Of a DNA stretch of 64,000 bases, positions 1-12,169 are shown one piece after another (position 1 is the stretch's first letter; the number at the start of each line of letters is the position of its first letter). The stretch lies in NCBI GenBank assembly GCA_037447655.1, contig JBBHKE010002624.1, positions 126,001-190,000 on the forward strand, given 5' to 3'. Source of the stretch: Zygnema cylindricum. Lineage: Eukaryota > Streptophyta > Zygnematophyceae > Zygnematales > Zygnemataceae. The position numbers and the translations under genes are program-made. The notes under the pieces are model-generated. The model was not told the DNA's origin and did not search any database. It saw nothing but the letters and a program-made list of their open reading frames with translations.

Positions 1-2450
1 TCCCCAAAGGCTATGTGTGAGTTTTGTTGTATGGTGATGGCCCGCACCATCTTCTACAATGTTGTATTATTCCTCTCTGCGATTCCATTCGATTGTAGGG
101 AATAAAGAATCGTGAACTATTGCTTAATCCCCATCTCTTTCCAATATCTACCAAAGGCAAAAAATTCACCTCCATTGTCTGATCGTACCGCCGTTACCTA
201 CCTCCCACTTTCCCTTTTAGCTATAACCTCAAATTCTTCAAATGTCTCTAATGCGTCTAACTTAGCCTTTAAAAGATACATCCATGTCTTTCTTTTGAAA
301 CATCAACTATCACTATAATGTATTTATTTTCCCAATTGTTTCTAGATGTATGTCCCTACAAAGATCTACTTGGACTAGGTCTAAAAGAGCATTTGCCTTG
401 GATTGAAGATCTTTTACCGGATGAGGCTTTATTATATGCTCCTTTTTTGTGCAACCTACACATCCGATGACTTTCTCTTTTGTCGCCACTTCGAGTTCTG
501 GCGCCACGTCGAGTCCTCGAACCACATCTGACTAATCATCTCCTTGATGTTACTATTTGAATTGTGACACATTTGATGTTGCCGTTACGTGAGGTCCTCC
601 TTGTTGACCTTAGTCGAGTGAAGGTGCCCTTGTTCATCCACTGTCTTTTTTTTTGTTTTCTCCAAATCAACCTACTTTGCATATTTTCAGTTACAATGCT
701 TTATCCAAATGGTCTTGTTTTACTACTCAAAATGATTCTACCTGTGCATGTGGCTCTTCCATCTTCTTTTTGAAGTTGTGGGACACTTAAAATATTGATG
801 CATCCTTCTAAATTATAAAGCCCATTGTTAAAATGTACACTATTGACTCTAGTTTTCCTTTCTTTCCCTATCTTGTGTTGGTAGATTCAACCGTACTATT
901 CGCACTGTATCAATAACCATCATCAAAGTGTTAACCACTATGTTCACACTGTATCAATAACCATCATTGAACCGTTAACCACTATGATAGATATTGGTAC
1001 AGTGAGTTTGCTAATGTCAGGGAATAGTCTTGGATTCGAACACATGTGATGTGTAGCACTTGACTCAATGATCCAATTGTTAAGTTTTTCTTTACTCTCC
1101 TTGCCTCATGTTTGAATTAGGAAATTCTAATTCTTTTCTTGTGATTTCTCCTCAAATGAAATGAAGAATTCATATTTTTGTCCCATTAGCCCATTAGCCC
1201 ATTCCCAACAAAATCCCCTTTACCTGATGAGCTACTTCCTTCACTTCCTCCGCCTCTAAATTTTCCCCCTCTGCCACTGTTTCCCTTGTTCTAATAACAG
1301 CCGCAATTAGTGTGTCACCATTTTTGACAAATGTTACACTGTTTACATGTTTTTGGGCATTCAAAAGAGCATGCTTAGTTTCGTTACAATTGTAGCATCT
1401 CATGTTAGAGGTATTATTTTAATATCCTCTCTTTGGCCCTATTACGTGGCATTTTGTCCACGAGGTCCACCTCATCTCCCCCTAGATTCTCTAAAGTTTT
1501 AAGCTCCTCCGTTATCCTCTTGCAAATAACCCGGATAGGATGATCCCTTGTTTACCCCTTTAGATGTTGCCTTCTCTTCCTCTGTATTCCTCAAGTGGTT
1601 GATAACGTGTGCCATTGTCGGTTTCTCTCGCCCCTTGAAGTCTTCTTTCGCCACCGCAAACTTGTCCGGAAAACTCCTCATGAAAACAAACATCCTCTCC
1701 TTATCTGGAAGTTATTAAGTGAGTTAAGTTACTCCATGATGACATTAAACCTTTCAACTCCTTCATCAATGGACTCATTCCCTTTCATTCTAAACCCAAT
1801 GTACTCTTGAAAGAGATAATTTTCATTTGCCTCAAACCCTTTTTAGAACGCATTTTGCATGGCGGTCCAACAATAATGAGCCGTATTATGAGTAAGTAGA
1901 TATTCTTGCATAGAACTGGCACAACATTGTATTACTGCTGTGGATGCTGCCATATCTTTCTTGTCCCACTTCTCTACTCCTTTCGGATCCACGGAATGAT
2001 CCTATCGCATCTCCTTCTCGATCACGATGTCCCAAAGCTTTTTCAGTGTGAAAGCTCCTCGAATGTATCTCTTCCAAATCGCATAGCTAGAACTTGTGAA
2101 GATGATTGTCTTATTGAAGACTTTAAGATCACTGTTTTCACTCTCCTCCTCTTCCTATTCATAAGGTTTGTATTTTCCTTTCATCTATTTTTTTTTTTTT
2201 TTAATAATTAGAATTATCACTACCACCTCCATCGCCGTCACCTCCTTGTGTTTTGAGAAACTCTTGAAAGCGTTCAACCATGTCATCGTTCATCTTCACG
2301 TTTTTCTCCCCTTATTTGTCGAACTCATCATATTGTGTCCTTGTAACTCCTTTACTAGGTTGAGCCGCAGATTTCCCTTTCTCCTCCTTACCTGCAAGAA
2401 TTGCTAGTAACCTGCTCCGATAACAATTGAAAAAAACCAATAAAAAGATG
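1..2450 (-). pseudogene. Copia relic, copy 1: integrase, pre-integrase and gag region
   Basis: Read on the minus strand from right to left, this is the front half of a decayed Ty1/copia polyprotein. Gag lies around 1500-2080. A degenerate CCHC knuckle (CYNCNETKHALLNAQKHV) lies near 1340-1400. The pre-integrase zinc region (CVGCTKKEH) lies near 450, and the integrase core runs to the left edge of the window. A site similar to TGGTATCGGAGC, the normal plant copia primer site, lies near 2412-2425 upstream of gag. Stops and frameshifts break every part. The same arrangement recurs at 9733-12165, where more of the element survives. The rest of this copy presumably lies beyond the left edge. Confidence 0.75.
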
Positions 2451-2454
2451 TATA

Positions 2455-3320
2455 CGAGGGACAATTAAAAAATTTGTGGTCATGTTTGAAAGGGAAAGTT
2501 GGAGGCAAGTAAAAGCGGCAGATCGAACAGTGGAGGCAAATTTCTTAACTTCGCTAGATAATGTAAAAAGACGAAGATTAAGCAATAGTTCACGGCTCCT
2601 TATTCCCCACAATGGAATGGAATCGTAGTGCGAGCCATGCTCCATATGACAAAACTCACACATCGTCTCTGGGGAGAAGCAATTAGGGCGACCAATCATG
2701 TTATCAACCAGAGAATCAAATTGGCTTTGTGCAACAAAACATCGGAGGAACTTTGGAGGGGATAGGTGCCTATTGTGAAACATTTAAGGATTTGGGGATG
2801 TGAGGCTATGGGGTTAGTAGGAAAAAAATTGATGGGGTTAGTAGATGAAAAAAAATGAAAAGGGAAGTTTGCAGCATGGTCATAGGAAGGATACTTTGTG
2901 GGGCATAGTGAGATTACAATGCAGGATCAGATTTATAACCCTGTTACTAGAAAGGTTAAAGAGTTAAGAAATGTTGAGTTTAATGAAAATTTGGAATGGA
3001 TGGTGAAAGGAGCTAATGAGTCCAAACGGGCAAAAGATTACAAGGAGGAGAGTCATTATGAGAAGTTTACTAGAGAGGAAGAGGAAAAATAAGGTAAGAT
3101 TCATAGAGAAGACTGTAGAGAAAGTACCGACGCCTAAACTCACCGGCAATGAATCATAAGGAGGCAGAGTTGTTAGTGAATCACCTACTCGCACGGACCA
3201 CGTGACACCACAAGAGACGCCTTTGGAAAAAGAGGATTATGACAAGGTTGAGAGCAATGATTTGGATAAGGAGTTTGCAAAGGACGTACAGAGGAGTAAG
3301 TGATCGAATCCTAATAATGA
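2455..3320 (+). pseudogene. Copia integrase C-terminal fragment, inverted relative to its neighbours
   Basis: The plus strand reads as the integrase core end (FTAPYSPQWNG-like, then TKLTHRLW-like and IRAANHV-like) followed by the integrase C-terminal tail (YNPVTRKVKE, MVKGANESKRA). It belongs to the same copia family as its left neighbour but points the other way. Positions 1-245 and 2455-2690 are therefore an inverted pair. The reading frame is broken several times. The same fragment recurs at 12170-12965. Confidence 0.7.
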
Positions 3321-3399
3321 TTCCTTATCATCCTACCAGATGATATAGCATTGAGTAGATTCTGCAGGATTCTTAGACCTTGTGACAAAGACGTAATTT

Positions 3400-3916
3400 G
3401 TTCAACCAGGATTTGTTTTCATATGTGGTGGATAGATGTGACCTAGCATTGTGGGCTGAGAGGGCGTCACGAATGAGGTCAAATTGCGAGGGTTCAACTG
3501 CCAGTACTAGCCTGGAGTGTGTCTCCTCATTGCACATGAGTTAGGTGTATTTAGCGGCGGCATCGGGAGATTCCCCTTCACTTCCGTTAATAATGGACCA
3601 GAGTTTTTCACGCTGGAAAAGGTGTTCAATCTGGTATTTTCACCCGTAGAAATCCGTGCCATTGAATTTGGTAACGATATTCGAACTAACAGGAAGAGGC
3701 CGATAACCTATTGAATTAGTAGTCATTGCAGCGGATAGAAATACAAAAAGGATCAGACAAAAAAGGGCAAGTGAATTTTACAATGCATTAAGAAGCTAAA
3801 ATAGTAAGTGAGGGTGTCACGTAATGACATCGTTACAGAATGATCTACAGCCCATATGATCCCGAAGGGTCACTTGGCTCTTCTTAACATAGGACGAAAG
3901 GGCAAGATGTCCTTGA
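3400..3916 (-). pseudogene. Copia gag N-terminal fragment with leader
   Basis: The minus strand around 3500-3720 encodes a broken version of a gag start that is better preserved at 13210-13395 (FNGTDFYGWKYQIEHLF). The sequence from 3721 to 3916 is the untranslated leader of that fragment and is repeated nearly unchanged at 13396-13553. This gag is a different copia type from the one at 1-2450. Confidence 0.6.
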
Positions 3917-4595
3917 AATTGTTTGGTCTCCATTGAGCCACAAAATGAGCAGCCTATGTAAAGCCTCTAGGATAATATTTGCCCCTTCTACTTTCCCGCT
4001 GAATAAACGCCGCCCAGGCACAAAAATATTCTGACCACTCCCACCCTTTTGAGGAAAAGACTCCCCTGAGTCAAACGCAAAAAGAATCACTGAATTTGCT
4101 CACCCGAGCAATAAGTTATGGCTGGTCAAAGATGGCCTTTATAGTTACAAGCTCTTTAGAGAGAGAGGTACCTAAATATTACTAAGTCTCGGTTTGCCTA
4201 CTCACGACTACCTACTACTAAACCCTAGTCCAATAGGAACACTGTATAGTACAAGAAGGTACAATGGGCGATGTACTTATTGTACGACCATTGTACGACA
4301 AGGTCTACAAGGTGACACCTGTCAAATCGGAAGCCATGGTTCCTCCTCCCATCTTCTCCGGTATCAAATAATGTGGCGCCACTTGGCACCGCGTGACGCT
4401 ATCTCCGTATGCCGCCAAAAAACTCACTTCGCTTGGCGGCTATAATGTCGGCCGTCCGATCAAAACATATTTTACACGGTTCAGATTCGCGTACATGCAG
4501 AAATTGCTCCTTTTGGTTAGTCTGCTGTTAATTAGCTGTTGCGTTAATGTTTATATATTTATAAAACCCGTCACGTAGATCGTTTCGTAACGCCT
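3917..4595 (-). repeat. Degenerate LTR fragment of the A/B copia family
   Basis: Diverged but recognisable relative of the LTR at 24944-25991. It shares the blocks 'gcctctaggataat', 'gactcccctgagtc', 'agcaaaaagaatc'-like and 'agcaataagttatgg' in the same order and spacing. It is joined directly to a gag leader on its left and to plus-strand gag sequence on its right, so neither end is an intact element boundary. Confidence 0.6.
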
Positions 4596-5620
4596 AAATT
4601 CAATGGGACTAGATTTTAATTGTTGGAATTATCAGATAGAGCAGCTTTTTTGTCGTGAGAAACTTTGGTCAATCATTTATTGAACTTGAACTGAACGACG
4701 CTGCCGCCTAAACACTCTGGCTCGCTAAAATCGAGGACGCCCGCTCTCAACTTGTTCTCGCCTTTAAGTCCTCTCAGATTGACATTATCTTTGACGCATT
4801 TTCAGCTCACGATGTGTGGTCACAATTGACCTCCGCATATGAGAATCAACCAATGCCAATACTACTTGGTCGACAATGCTAATACTATTTGGCAACAATA
4901 CTTGGTAATACTACTTTGCAACTAGAAAACTGTCACGGCCACTCATGTCAGCCGTACTGTAAATCCTTGCAACTCCACCACAAAACCAACATCAATCTCT
5001 CCAACGTCATTTTTGTACCGAGATCAGGAAAAAATGTCCGTGTGACCTTAACAGCGACGACCGGTTTCTCCTCCGATTGCTTTAGTTTTCCTATCTCCAA
5101 TAGAAATCCTGATCGGGTTCGACGTTAAAAAAGGCAATATCTACATCTTGTCGTCCTTTTCGCCCATTGGATGTGCCAATGTGGCCATCACTTCCCCAAA
5201 TATCACCTTCTCCAAGTGGCATCTTCGATATGGCCACCTATTCGGCTCCAGTCTACATGAACTAACCAAAGGCTTTGTAACGGGACTGGAACCTTTGGTG
5301 AACCAAAAACTTTTGTTTTGTTCCTGTTGTGTCGAAAAAAAATTCCCTCGACCGTCGTGTCCCTCAAGTACGTCCAAATTAATCCACTCTGATCTATGTG
5401 GACCGATGTCTCAAACCGTGGACTGATGTCTCAAGCCATAATGGTTACCCCTACTTCGTCACGTTTATTGATGGCGCAACCCATTATTGTCACATCTACC
5501 TACCAACTGGATTGTTCATCAATGCAGGAGGTGGGCCCCTTGAAGGTCACGAAAAATAGTGATGGCAAACGATGGACAGAATTGCCATTGAGAAGAAGGG
5601 ACCGAAGCCAGTGGGCTTCC
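4596..5620 (+). pseudogene. Copia gag, protease and pre-integrase relic (plus strand)
   Basis: It starts with a gag N-terminus like that at 13395 (NYQIEQLFCREKLWSII), then LSNVIFVPRSGKN typical of the region after the protease, then the pre-integrase motif WHLRYGHL with a CSCCVEKK zinc pair and SDLCGPM. Stops and frame changes separate the pieces. Gag is much shorter than in a functional copia, so there are internal deletions. Confidence 0.7.
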
Positions 5621-5654
5621 TTAGTGGCATGAGTTGCAAACATGTATGCAGCTT

Positions 5655-6420
5655 CTATTTAGGAGAGAGCAATTGTTGGTTGCTTTTTGGACGCCCAACA
5701 AACACCAGTAGTGCTACGACGGGAATCCAGATTACCCCCCCCCAAGTCGGCGTTGCAATGGCCGACGAGAGTTGGAGGATAGGAGCTGAAGGTGAGTTTA
5801 AAGCCTTGGTGCCGTGTAGATAGCGTAGCGTTCGTTTTGCTGCAAGAGGATGGTTAGTAGAAGGATTGGAAACAAATTGACTAAGCTGACCGACGACGAC
5901 AACGATGTCTGGACGACTTATAGTCATCGCATACATAAGGTTGCCAACTATGGACCGAAATTGATCATGTGTATCTTTGGGGAAAGGCCCACGAGAGTGT
6001 TTGAGGAGTTTGACATTGCGATTTGGAGGGGAAGAGATGGAGTACAATCAGCTATAGAAAATCTTGTAAAATCTTTTCTCATGTATTTCTCCTGAAAAAA
6101 ATCGTAGAGTTCGTGTTGGACGGTCATGACCAACAAATATGCCTAAATAATACTTTACTTCTCCTAAGTCTGCCATGGAGAAATGTTTGTTCAGCATGAG
6201 TTTTACAAGCTGCATGAGGTAAAGAGATGGGCCAGCAAAGAGGTTGTCATGGACATATATTACAAGTAAGACAAGAGTATTTGTGGTTCCTCGAAATAGA
6301 GTCCAAAGTCGTCATCCAGCTTGGAGAAGCCTTCTCGAGAGAGGATTGCCGCAAGATGTTTATTCCAAACTCTAGGAGCTATTTAATTATGGGATGGTGA
6401 CAACTGTGGAAGAGTGGAGG
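5655..6420 (-). pseudogene. Copia reverse transcriptase to RNase H relic (minus strand)
   Basis: The minus strand gives the RT C-terminal and connection motifs: FRSIVGNLMYAMTISRPDI, then a FVSNPSTNHPLAAKRTLRYL segment and the start of RNase H. Scraps of the RT palm and thumb continue to about 6420 in shifting frames. It faces the plus-strand gag relic at 4596-5620 tail to tail, so the two are not one intact element. Confidence 0.7.
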
Positions 6421-6537
6421 AAATAAAAGCTTAGTAAGATGCTGGAAGATCGCCAAAGATCGCGAAAATTATGTCCTTATCGGAAACAACAACACCAATA
6501 GTCTTGAGGCTTCTATCAACTGATTTGATGGAGTTGA

Positions 6538-7135
6538 TGAAAAAGAATAATACAAAAAAGTATACAAGAGACATACCCCAAGATTATATTCCTCCAACTC
6601 CATGTATTAATAATCTTTTACAACATCTCTCTCGCCTCTTCTCACATCAATAATCTCTACTCCAAAGGGTTAAAATCTGTCGCTGTACGCTGCAGCTTTT
6701 ATCTCTTCACTAACTTCCTTCCAAACAACGCAAAAAACGAAGCAAGCAAGTCAACAGACTTCTGTCTAATTCCACAAATGGCAGATTCCACAAACGGCCT
6801 TTTGCCAAAAAACACAAAAAACACGAAAAAAAGGATTCTTTAAAGATGGCGTTCACGTTTATTTTTCAAAATACAAAATTTAGAAAATTAGAAGTTCTGT
6901 GCGTGTACTCTGATGGTACCAAACAAGTATACCTGCACAAAAAATAATAAAAATGACGCGTAACGAAATAGATCATTTCGTTCGCGGCCGCTTCAAAAAA
7001 TACTACGAAACAAAAAATCGCATATTCGTACGATGACGCGTTAATTTAACTCAACCGGACAATTGTGCGTACGCCGTTTCGCGATATATTGGCGATTCGT
7101 CACAATCTCAATAATGAGTGCTCGGTATCTTAACA
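6538..7135 (-). repeat. 3' LTR of copia relic F
   Basis: 598 bp, starting tgaaaaagaataat and ending atcttaaca, the TG...CA ends expected of an LTR. The right end is followed by tttcccctccaact, which is a polypurine tract on the minus strand. The left-end sequence (gaaaaagaa.aatacaaa...gtatacaag) reappears beside the primer site at 12122-12165, which identifies it as this family's LTR. Confidence 0.65.
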
Positions 7136-7199
7136 TTTCCCCTCCAACTAAAACATTCAAAGCCCCCTCTTACTTAATGCTCACTAATTTCTTTCCCAT

Positions 7200-8700
7200 G
7201 TCATATACTTCATTTAATGCTGCTTTAGTCAATATATCAACAACTTGTTTTTTTGAAGGTACAAATACAAATTCAATCGCTTATTCCGAAACTAAATCTC
7301 GAACAAAATGCCACATAATTTTAATGTGTTTTGTGCGCTTATGTAAAATAGAATTTTTACTAAGTGAAATGGAAGACATTATCACTTATTATTTGCAAGT
7401 ATTCCTTTGCCACTCCAACCTCCGTTGAAAATTCCATTATCCATACAACATTCTTCGTAGCATGACATACAACCATATACTTCGCCTCCGTGGATGCGAT
7501 AGCGACAGTAGGTTGCAAACGCGAATTCCACGAAATGGCTCCTCATGCATGTAAAAACACATATTCTGATGTAGACCTTCTTGTATCATGATCACCTCCA
7601 TAATTGGCATCACAATATCCGTATCAACTTAATCTCTTATCCATCTTATAGACAATTCCAAGACTACGTGTTCCAACCAAATATCTAAATATTCTTTTCA
7701 CTGCTTCCTAATGTATCCTTTTAGGATTGCTACAATCTAGACTGCTACCTAATGTATCCTTTTAAGATTGCTACAATCTCGACTAATTGCGCTCACATCA
7801 GCGCTAAAGTCTCGCCTAGTCCCAACACTTAAATACATCAAGCTTCCAACTGCCTCCCTATACGAAACATCAACTTCGCCACTTTTAACAAAATCAAAAG
7901 GTTTGACACAAAGATCAAGAGGAGTTCCATGTGGCTTGTAATCTAGAAATCCAAATCTTTCCAAAACCTCTTTTGTATATTGTTCTAGGGTTAGCTTAAT
8001 GTCTCCATTCTTTATTCTGTGAATCTGAATTCCCACAATTTTTTGAGTGTCCCCTAAGTCTGTGATTTTAAAATGTTTCTTAAATTCACTTTTTAATTCT
8101 CCAAGTAACTCCAAGTTATGGACATGAAATCATCTACATATACACTGGAAATTATCACATCATAACCTTCTTCTCGAATATAAACTCCACAATCTGCAAT
8201 GAGCCTCTTAAAACCAAAGTTAGCAAAACCTTATGAAGCTTGTGGTTCCACGTTCTTAGAGCCTGCTTCAATCCATACAAAGCCTTCCACAACCTCCACA
8301 CCTTACCTTTCTCTCCAAAAACTCATTGCGGAGTTTTCATGTACATTTCCTCCTCCAATTCACCTTTTAGAAAAGTTGTCTCCACGTCCATCTATTGAAT
8401 GTGCATTCCTTCCGTCGCCGCTATTGCAATGATTGCGCGTGATGAATTGAATTTGACTACAAGAGCAAAGGTCTCCGAATAGTCAATGCCTCCCTTCTGT
8501 AGAAAACCTTCGCACACTTAATCTTGCATTGTACTTAAAAAATTTTCCCGAGGCTCCCGTAATAGTTTTAAATACCAATTTTGAATCTATCGCCTTTTTG
8601 GCAAATCTACTTTCTCAAAACACCCATTTGCTTTCACATAATTAAATTCTTTTATCAACGAAGGTTTCCACCTTCCTCCCACCCGTCCGAGTCTTGAGCC
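7200..8700 (-). pseudogene. RT and RNase H of copia relic F
   Basis: The clearest stretch, 8114-7749, reads LKSEFKKHFKITDLGDTQ, then VGIQIHR, LEQYTKEVLERFGF and VGSLMYLS: the RT thumb and connection of Ty1/copia. RNase H follows leftward to about 7200 (text such as KNVVWIMEF and the MCHYEADH-like region is broken). The RT palm lies between 8115 and 8700 with stops. The YVDD box at about 8140 reads VYVDDF-like on the minus strand. Confidence 0.65.
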
Positions 8701-8702
8701 CA

Positions 8703-9340
8703 TTAGTATGATTGAGGATCAATCAGACAGTTTAAGTGATTGCCTTGCATAAGAGGAAAGATTTCGACCTTCCCTCTCTGATTCGAAAATTGCTCTCTGG
8801 TGGTTTGCTTTGTATATGATTCTTCTGGTGAGAACCGATCCGGTGTTTTCCCTTTTCTTGATCTCTTACTCCTCCGTACGTCCAAGCTCTTCATCCGTAT
8901 CCGTGCTCTCACCCTTGTCATCATCCTCCTTTTTCAAAAGCAACTTTTCTGGTATAACGTGGTCTGTGGGAGTAGGTGATTCACTAACGACCTTACCTCC
9001 TTGTGATTCATTGCCAATGAGTTTAGGCGTTGAAACTTTCTCTACAGTCTTCTCTTCAAATCGCACCTTTTTCTTTGTCCATTCCTCCATCAAAACTTCT
9101 TCATCCTCCTGTATTATGAACTTTTCAAAATGACTCTCTTCCTCGTAATCTTGAGCCCGTTTGGACTCATTAGCTCCTTTCACCATCTATTCCAAATTTT
9201 CATTAAACTCCACATTTCTAGACTTTTTAACCCTTTTAGTAACAGGGTTATTAATTGAATTCTCTCTATACCCTGCAAAGTATCTTTCCTATGACCGTGT
9301 CGCAAACTTCCCTTCTCGATTTCTTTCCTCTACATACCCT
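8703..9340 (-). pseudogene. Integrase C-terminal tail of copia relic F
   Basis: The minus strand encodes a highly charged tail: MVKGANESKRAQDYEEES, then KKKVRFEEKTVEKVSTPK, then SKRSRKGKTPDRFSPEE. The last part resembles the basic motif between copia integrase and RT. The same tail occurs in plus orientation at 2898-3300 and 12571-12960, so at least three copies of this family contribute to the mosaic. Confidence 0.6.
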
Positions 9341-9379
9341 ATAGCCTCCCATCACCAAATCCTTAATTGGTTTTCAATG

Positions 9380-9640
9380 ATTTATTTTATGAATTATATT
9401 GGACCTGGCTTTGCAATTGTGCGAGTCTTAAGTATAATTATTCATGAGCCTAGGAAGAAAGATTGGGAGGCAACTTAAAGGGTTATGAGGTATCTTGTAG
9501 GAACACGAGTGTTATGATTGCATTTGGGTCGGGACAATACTGACATCATCACTTAGAGTGATGCCTGTTATTGGGATGTGGCAATCAAGAGACGTACCTC
9601 TGGTTATGGGCTACAAGTGGGATTTTGGGCATTCTCACCT
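9380..9640 (+). pseudogene. Copia RNase H scrap inserted in relic F
   Basis: The plus strand reads EPRKKDWEA, then RVMRYLVGT, then TDIIT-SDACYWD and RRTSGY, the RNase H motifs also found in element A. It is opposite in strand to the relic around it and separates two parts of the integrase, so it marks a later insertion or rearrangement. Confidence 0.6.
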
Positions 9641-10540
9641 GTCCACTCCAAAGTTCCTCCGGTGGTTTGTTGCCCAAAGCCGAGTTGATTCTCATGTTGG
9701 TAACATGGTTGGCCGCCCTAATTGTTATTCCTCAAAAGCGATGTGTGAGTTTTGTTGTATGGTGCATGGCCCGCACCATCTCCTACAATGTTATATTCTT
9801 CCTCTCTGCGATTCTTTCGATTGTGGGGAATAAAAAACCGTGAAATGTTGCTTAATCCTCCTCTCTTTATAATATCTAGCAAAGGCAAAAAATTCACCTC
9901 CACGGTCTGATCGTACCGCCGTTACCTACCTCCCACTTTCCCTTTCAGCCATGACCACAAATGTTTAAATGTCTCTAATGCGTCTAACTTAGCCTTTAAA
10001 AGATACACCCATGTCTTTTTTCTGAAATCATCAACTATCACTAGAATGTGTTTATTTTGCCAATTGTTTGTAGATGTATGTCCCTACAAAGATCTACCTG
10101 GAATAGGTCTAAAAAAGCATTTGCTTTGGATTGAAGATCTTTTACCAGATGAGGCTTCCTTTTATGCTTCCTTTTTGTGCAACCTTCACATCTGATAACT
10201 CTCTTTTCTGTCGCCACGTCGAGTCCTCAAACCACACATGACTAATCATCTCTTTGATGTTACTCTCTAAAGTGTGACACATTTGATGAAGCTGCAATGT
10301 GAAGTCCTCATTGTTGACCTCTGTCGAGCGAAGGTGCCCTTCTTCATCCGCCGTCCTGTTTTTTGGTTTCCTCCAAATCAACCTACTTTGCATATTTTCA
10401 GTTACAATGCCTTCTGCAAATGGTCTTGTTTTACTAGTCAAAATGATTCTACCTCCTGTGTATGTGGCTCTTCCACCTTCCTTTTGAAGTTGTGGGACAC
10501 TTAAAATATTGATGCATCCTTCTAAATTATAAAACACATT
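9640..10540 (-). pseudogene. Integrase, pre-integrase and protease region of copia relic F
   Basis: The minus strand at 10537-10142 reads GCINILSVPQLQKEGG, typical of the segment after the copia protease, then a pre-integrase region whose zinc residues are partly lost. The integrase core continues to 9640 (TIRAANHVT, ELWSGQ). Positions 9738-9965 are repeated in inverted orientation at 12172-12370. Confidence 0.65.
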
Positions 10541-10899
10541 GTTAAAACGTACTCTATTGACCCTAGTTGTCCTTCCTTTCCCTATCCTGTGTTGGTAGAT
10601 TCAACCGTACTGTTCGCACTGTATCAATAACCATCACCAAACTGTTAACCACTATGTTCCCACTGTATCAATAACCATCATTGAACCGTTAACCACTATG
10701 ATAGATATTGTATCATATTGGTACAGTGAGTTTGCTAATGTTAGTGAATAGTCCTGGATTCGAACACATGTGATGTGTAGCACTTGACGCAATGATCCAA
10801 TTGTTAAGTTTTTCTTTACTCTCCGTGCCTCGTGTTTGAATTAAGACATTCTTTTTCTTCTCTTGTGATTTCTCCTCAAATGAAATGAAGAATTAATGT

Positions 10900-11830
10900 T
10901 TCTGTCCCATTAGCCCATTCCCAACAAAATCCCCTTTACCTGATGAGCTACTTCCTCCACTTCCTCCGCCTCTAAATTTTCCCCCTCCGCGATTGTTTCC
11001 CTTGTTCTAATAACAACCACGATTAGTGTGTCCCCATTTTTGACAAATGTTACACTGTTTACTTGTTTATGGGCATTCAAAGGAGCAATGCTTAGTTTCG
11101 TTACAATTGTAGCATGTCGTGTGAGAGGTATTATGTTAATATCCTCTCTTTGGCCCTGTTACGTGCCTTCTCGTCCACAAGGTCCACCTCGCTGTAAGCT
11201 CCTCCGTTATCCTCTTGCAAATAACTCAAATAGGATGATCCCTTGTTTACCTCTTTTGATGTTGCCTTCTCTTTCTCTGTATTCCTCAAGTGGTTGATAG
11301 CGTATGCCATTGTCGGTTTCTCTCGCCCCTTGAAGACTTCTTTCGCCACCGCAAACTTGCTGGGAAGACTCCTAAAGAAAACAAACATCCTCTCCTTATC
11401 TGGAAGTTATTGAGTGAGTTAAGTTACTCCATGATGACATTAAACCTTTCAACTCCTTCATCAATTGACTCATTATTTTTCATTCTAAACCCAATGTACT
11501 CTTAAAAGAGATGATTTTCATTTGCCTCAAATCCTTTTTAGAACGCATTTTGCAAGGCGGTCCAACAATAATGAGCCATATTAAGAGTAACTAGATATTC
11601 TTGCATAGAACTGGCACAACAACTTTGTATTAGTGTTGTGGATGCTGCCATATCTTTCTTGTCCCACTTCTCTACTCCTTTTGGATCCACGGAAGGATCT
11701 GATCGCTTCTCTTTCCCGATCACGATGTCCCAAAGTTTTTTCAGTGTGAAAGCTCCTCGAATGTATCTCTTCCAAATTGCATAGCTAGAACTTGTGAAGA
11801 CGATTGTCTTATTGAAGAGTTTCAAATCAC
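10900..11830 (-). pseudogene. Gag of copia relic F
   Basis: The minus strand 11825-11538 reads MKLFNKTIVF, then YAIWKRYIRGAF and LKKLWDIVIG, followed by KDMAASTTLIQS: the standard copia Gag (UBN2-type) opening with its L-W-I pattern. The middle (FVFFRSLPSKFAVAKEVF) follows in another frame at 11388-11131, and a decayed zinc knuckle lies near 11050. There are at least two frame breaks. Confidence 0.7.
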
Positions 11831-12107
11831 CGGTTTCACTCTCCTCCTCTTCCTATTCATAAGGTTTATATTTTCCCTTCTTTTTTTGTTTTTTTTTGAG
11901 TTATTAGAATTATCACTACCACCTCCATCGCCGTCACCTCCTTTTGTTTTGAGGAACTCTTGAAAGCGTTCAAACATGTCATCGTTCATCTTCACGTTTT
12001 TCTCCCCCCATTTGTTGAACTCATCATATTGTGTTCTTGTAACTCCTCTATTAGGTTATGTTGCAGATTTACCTTTCTCCTCTATACCTGCAAGTACTGC
12101 CAGTAAC

Positions 12108-12121
12108 CTGCTCCGATACCA
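12108..12121 (-). other. Primer binding site of copia relic F
   Basis: On the minus strand the sequence is TGGTATCGGAGC, one base from TGGTATCAGAGC, the complement of the initiator tRNA-Met 3' end that most plant copia elements use. It is preceded by a short LTR remnant (12122-12165) ending in TTTTTCA plus AT. It lies about 280 bp upstream of the gag start at 11825. Confidence 0.65.
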
Positions 12122-12169
12122 ATTGAAAAAGAACAATACAAAGATGTATACAAGGGACATTTAAAAAAA

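Larger units (their letters stand above)
6538..12165 (-). mobile_element. Ty1/copia relic F (minus strand, 3' LTR to primer site)
   Basis: The pieces are in proper copia order when read leftward: remnant 5' LTR end and primer site (about 12165-12108), gag (11830-10900), protease and pre-integrase (10540-10000), integrase (9975-9640 and 9340-8703), RT (8700-7749), RNase H (7700-7200), polypurine tract (7136-7150) and 3' LTR (7135-6538). A plus-strand RNase H scrap interrupts it at about 9380-9640. Many stops and frameshifts make it inactive. Its TGGTATCGGAGC primer site separates it from the A/B/C family in this window. Confidence 0.7.
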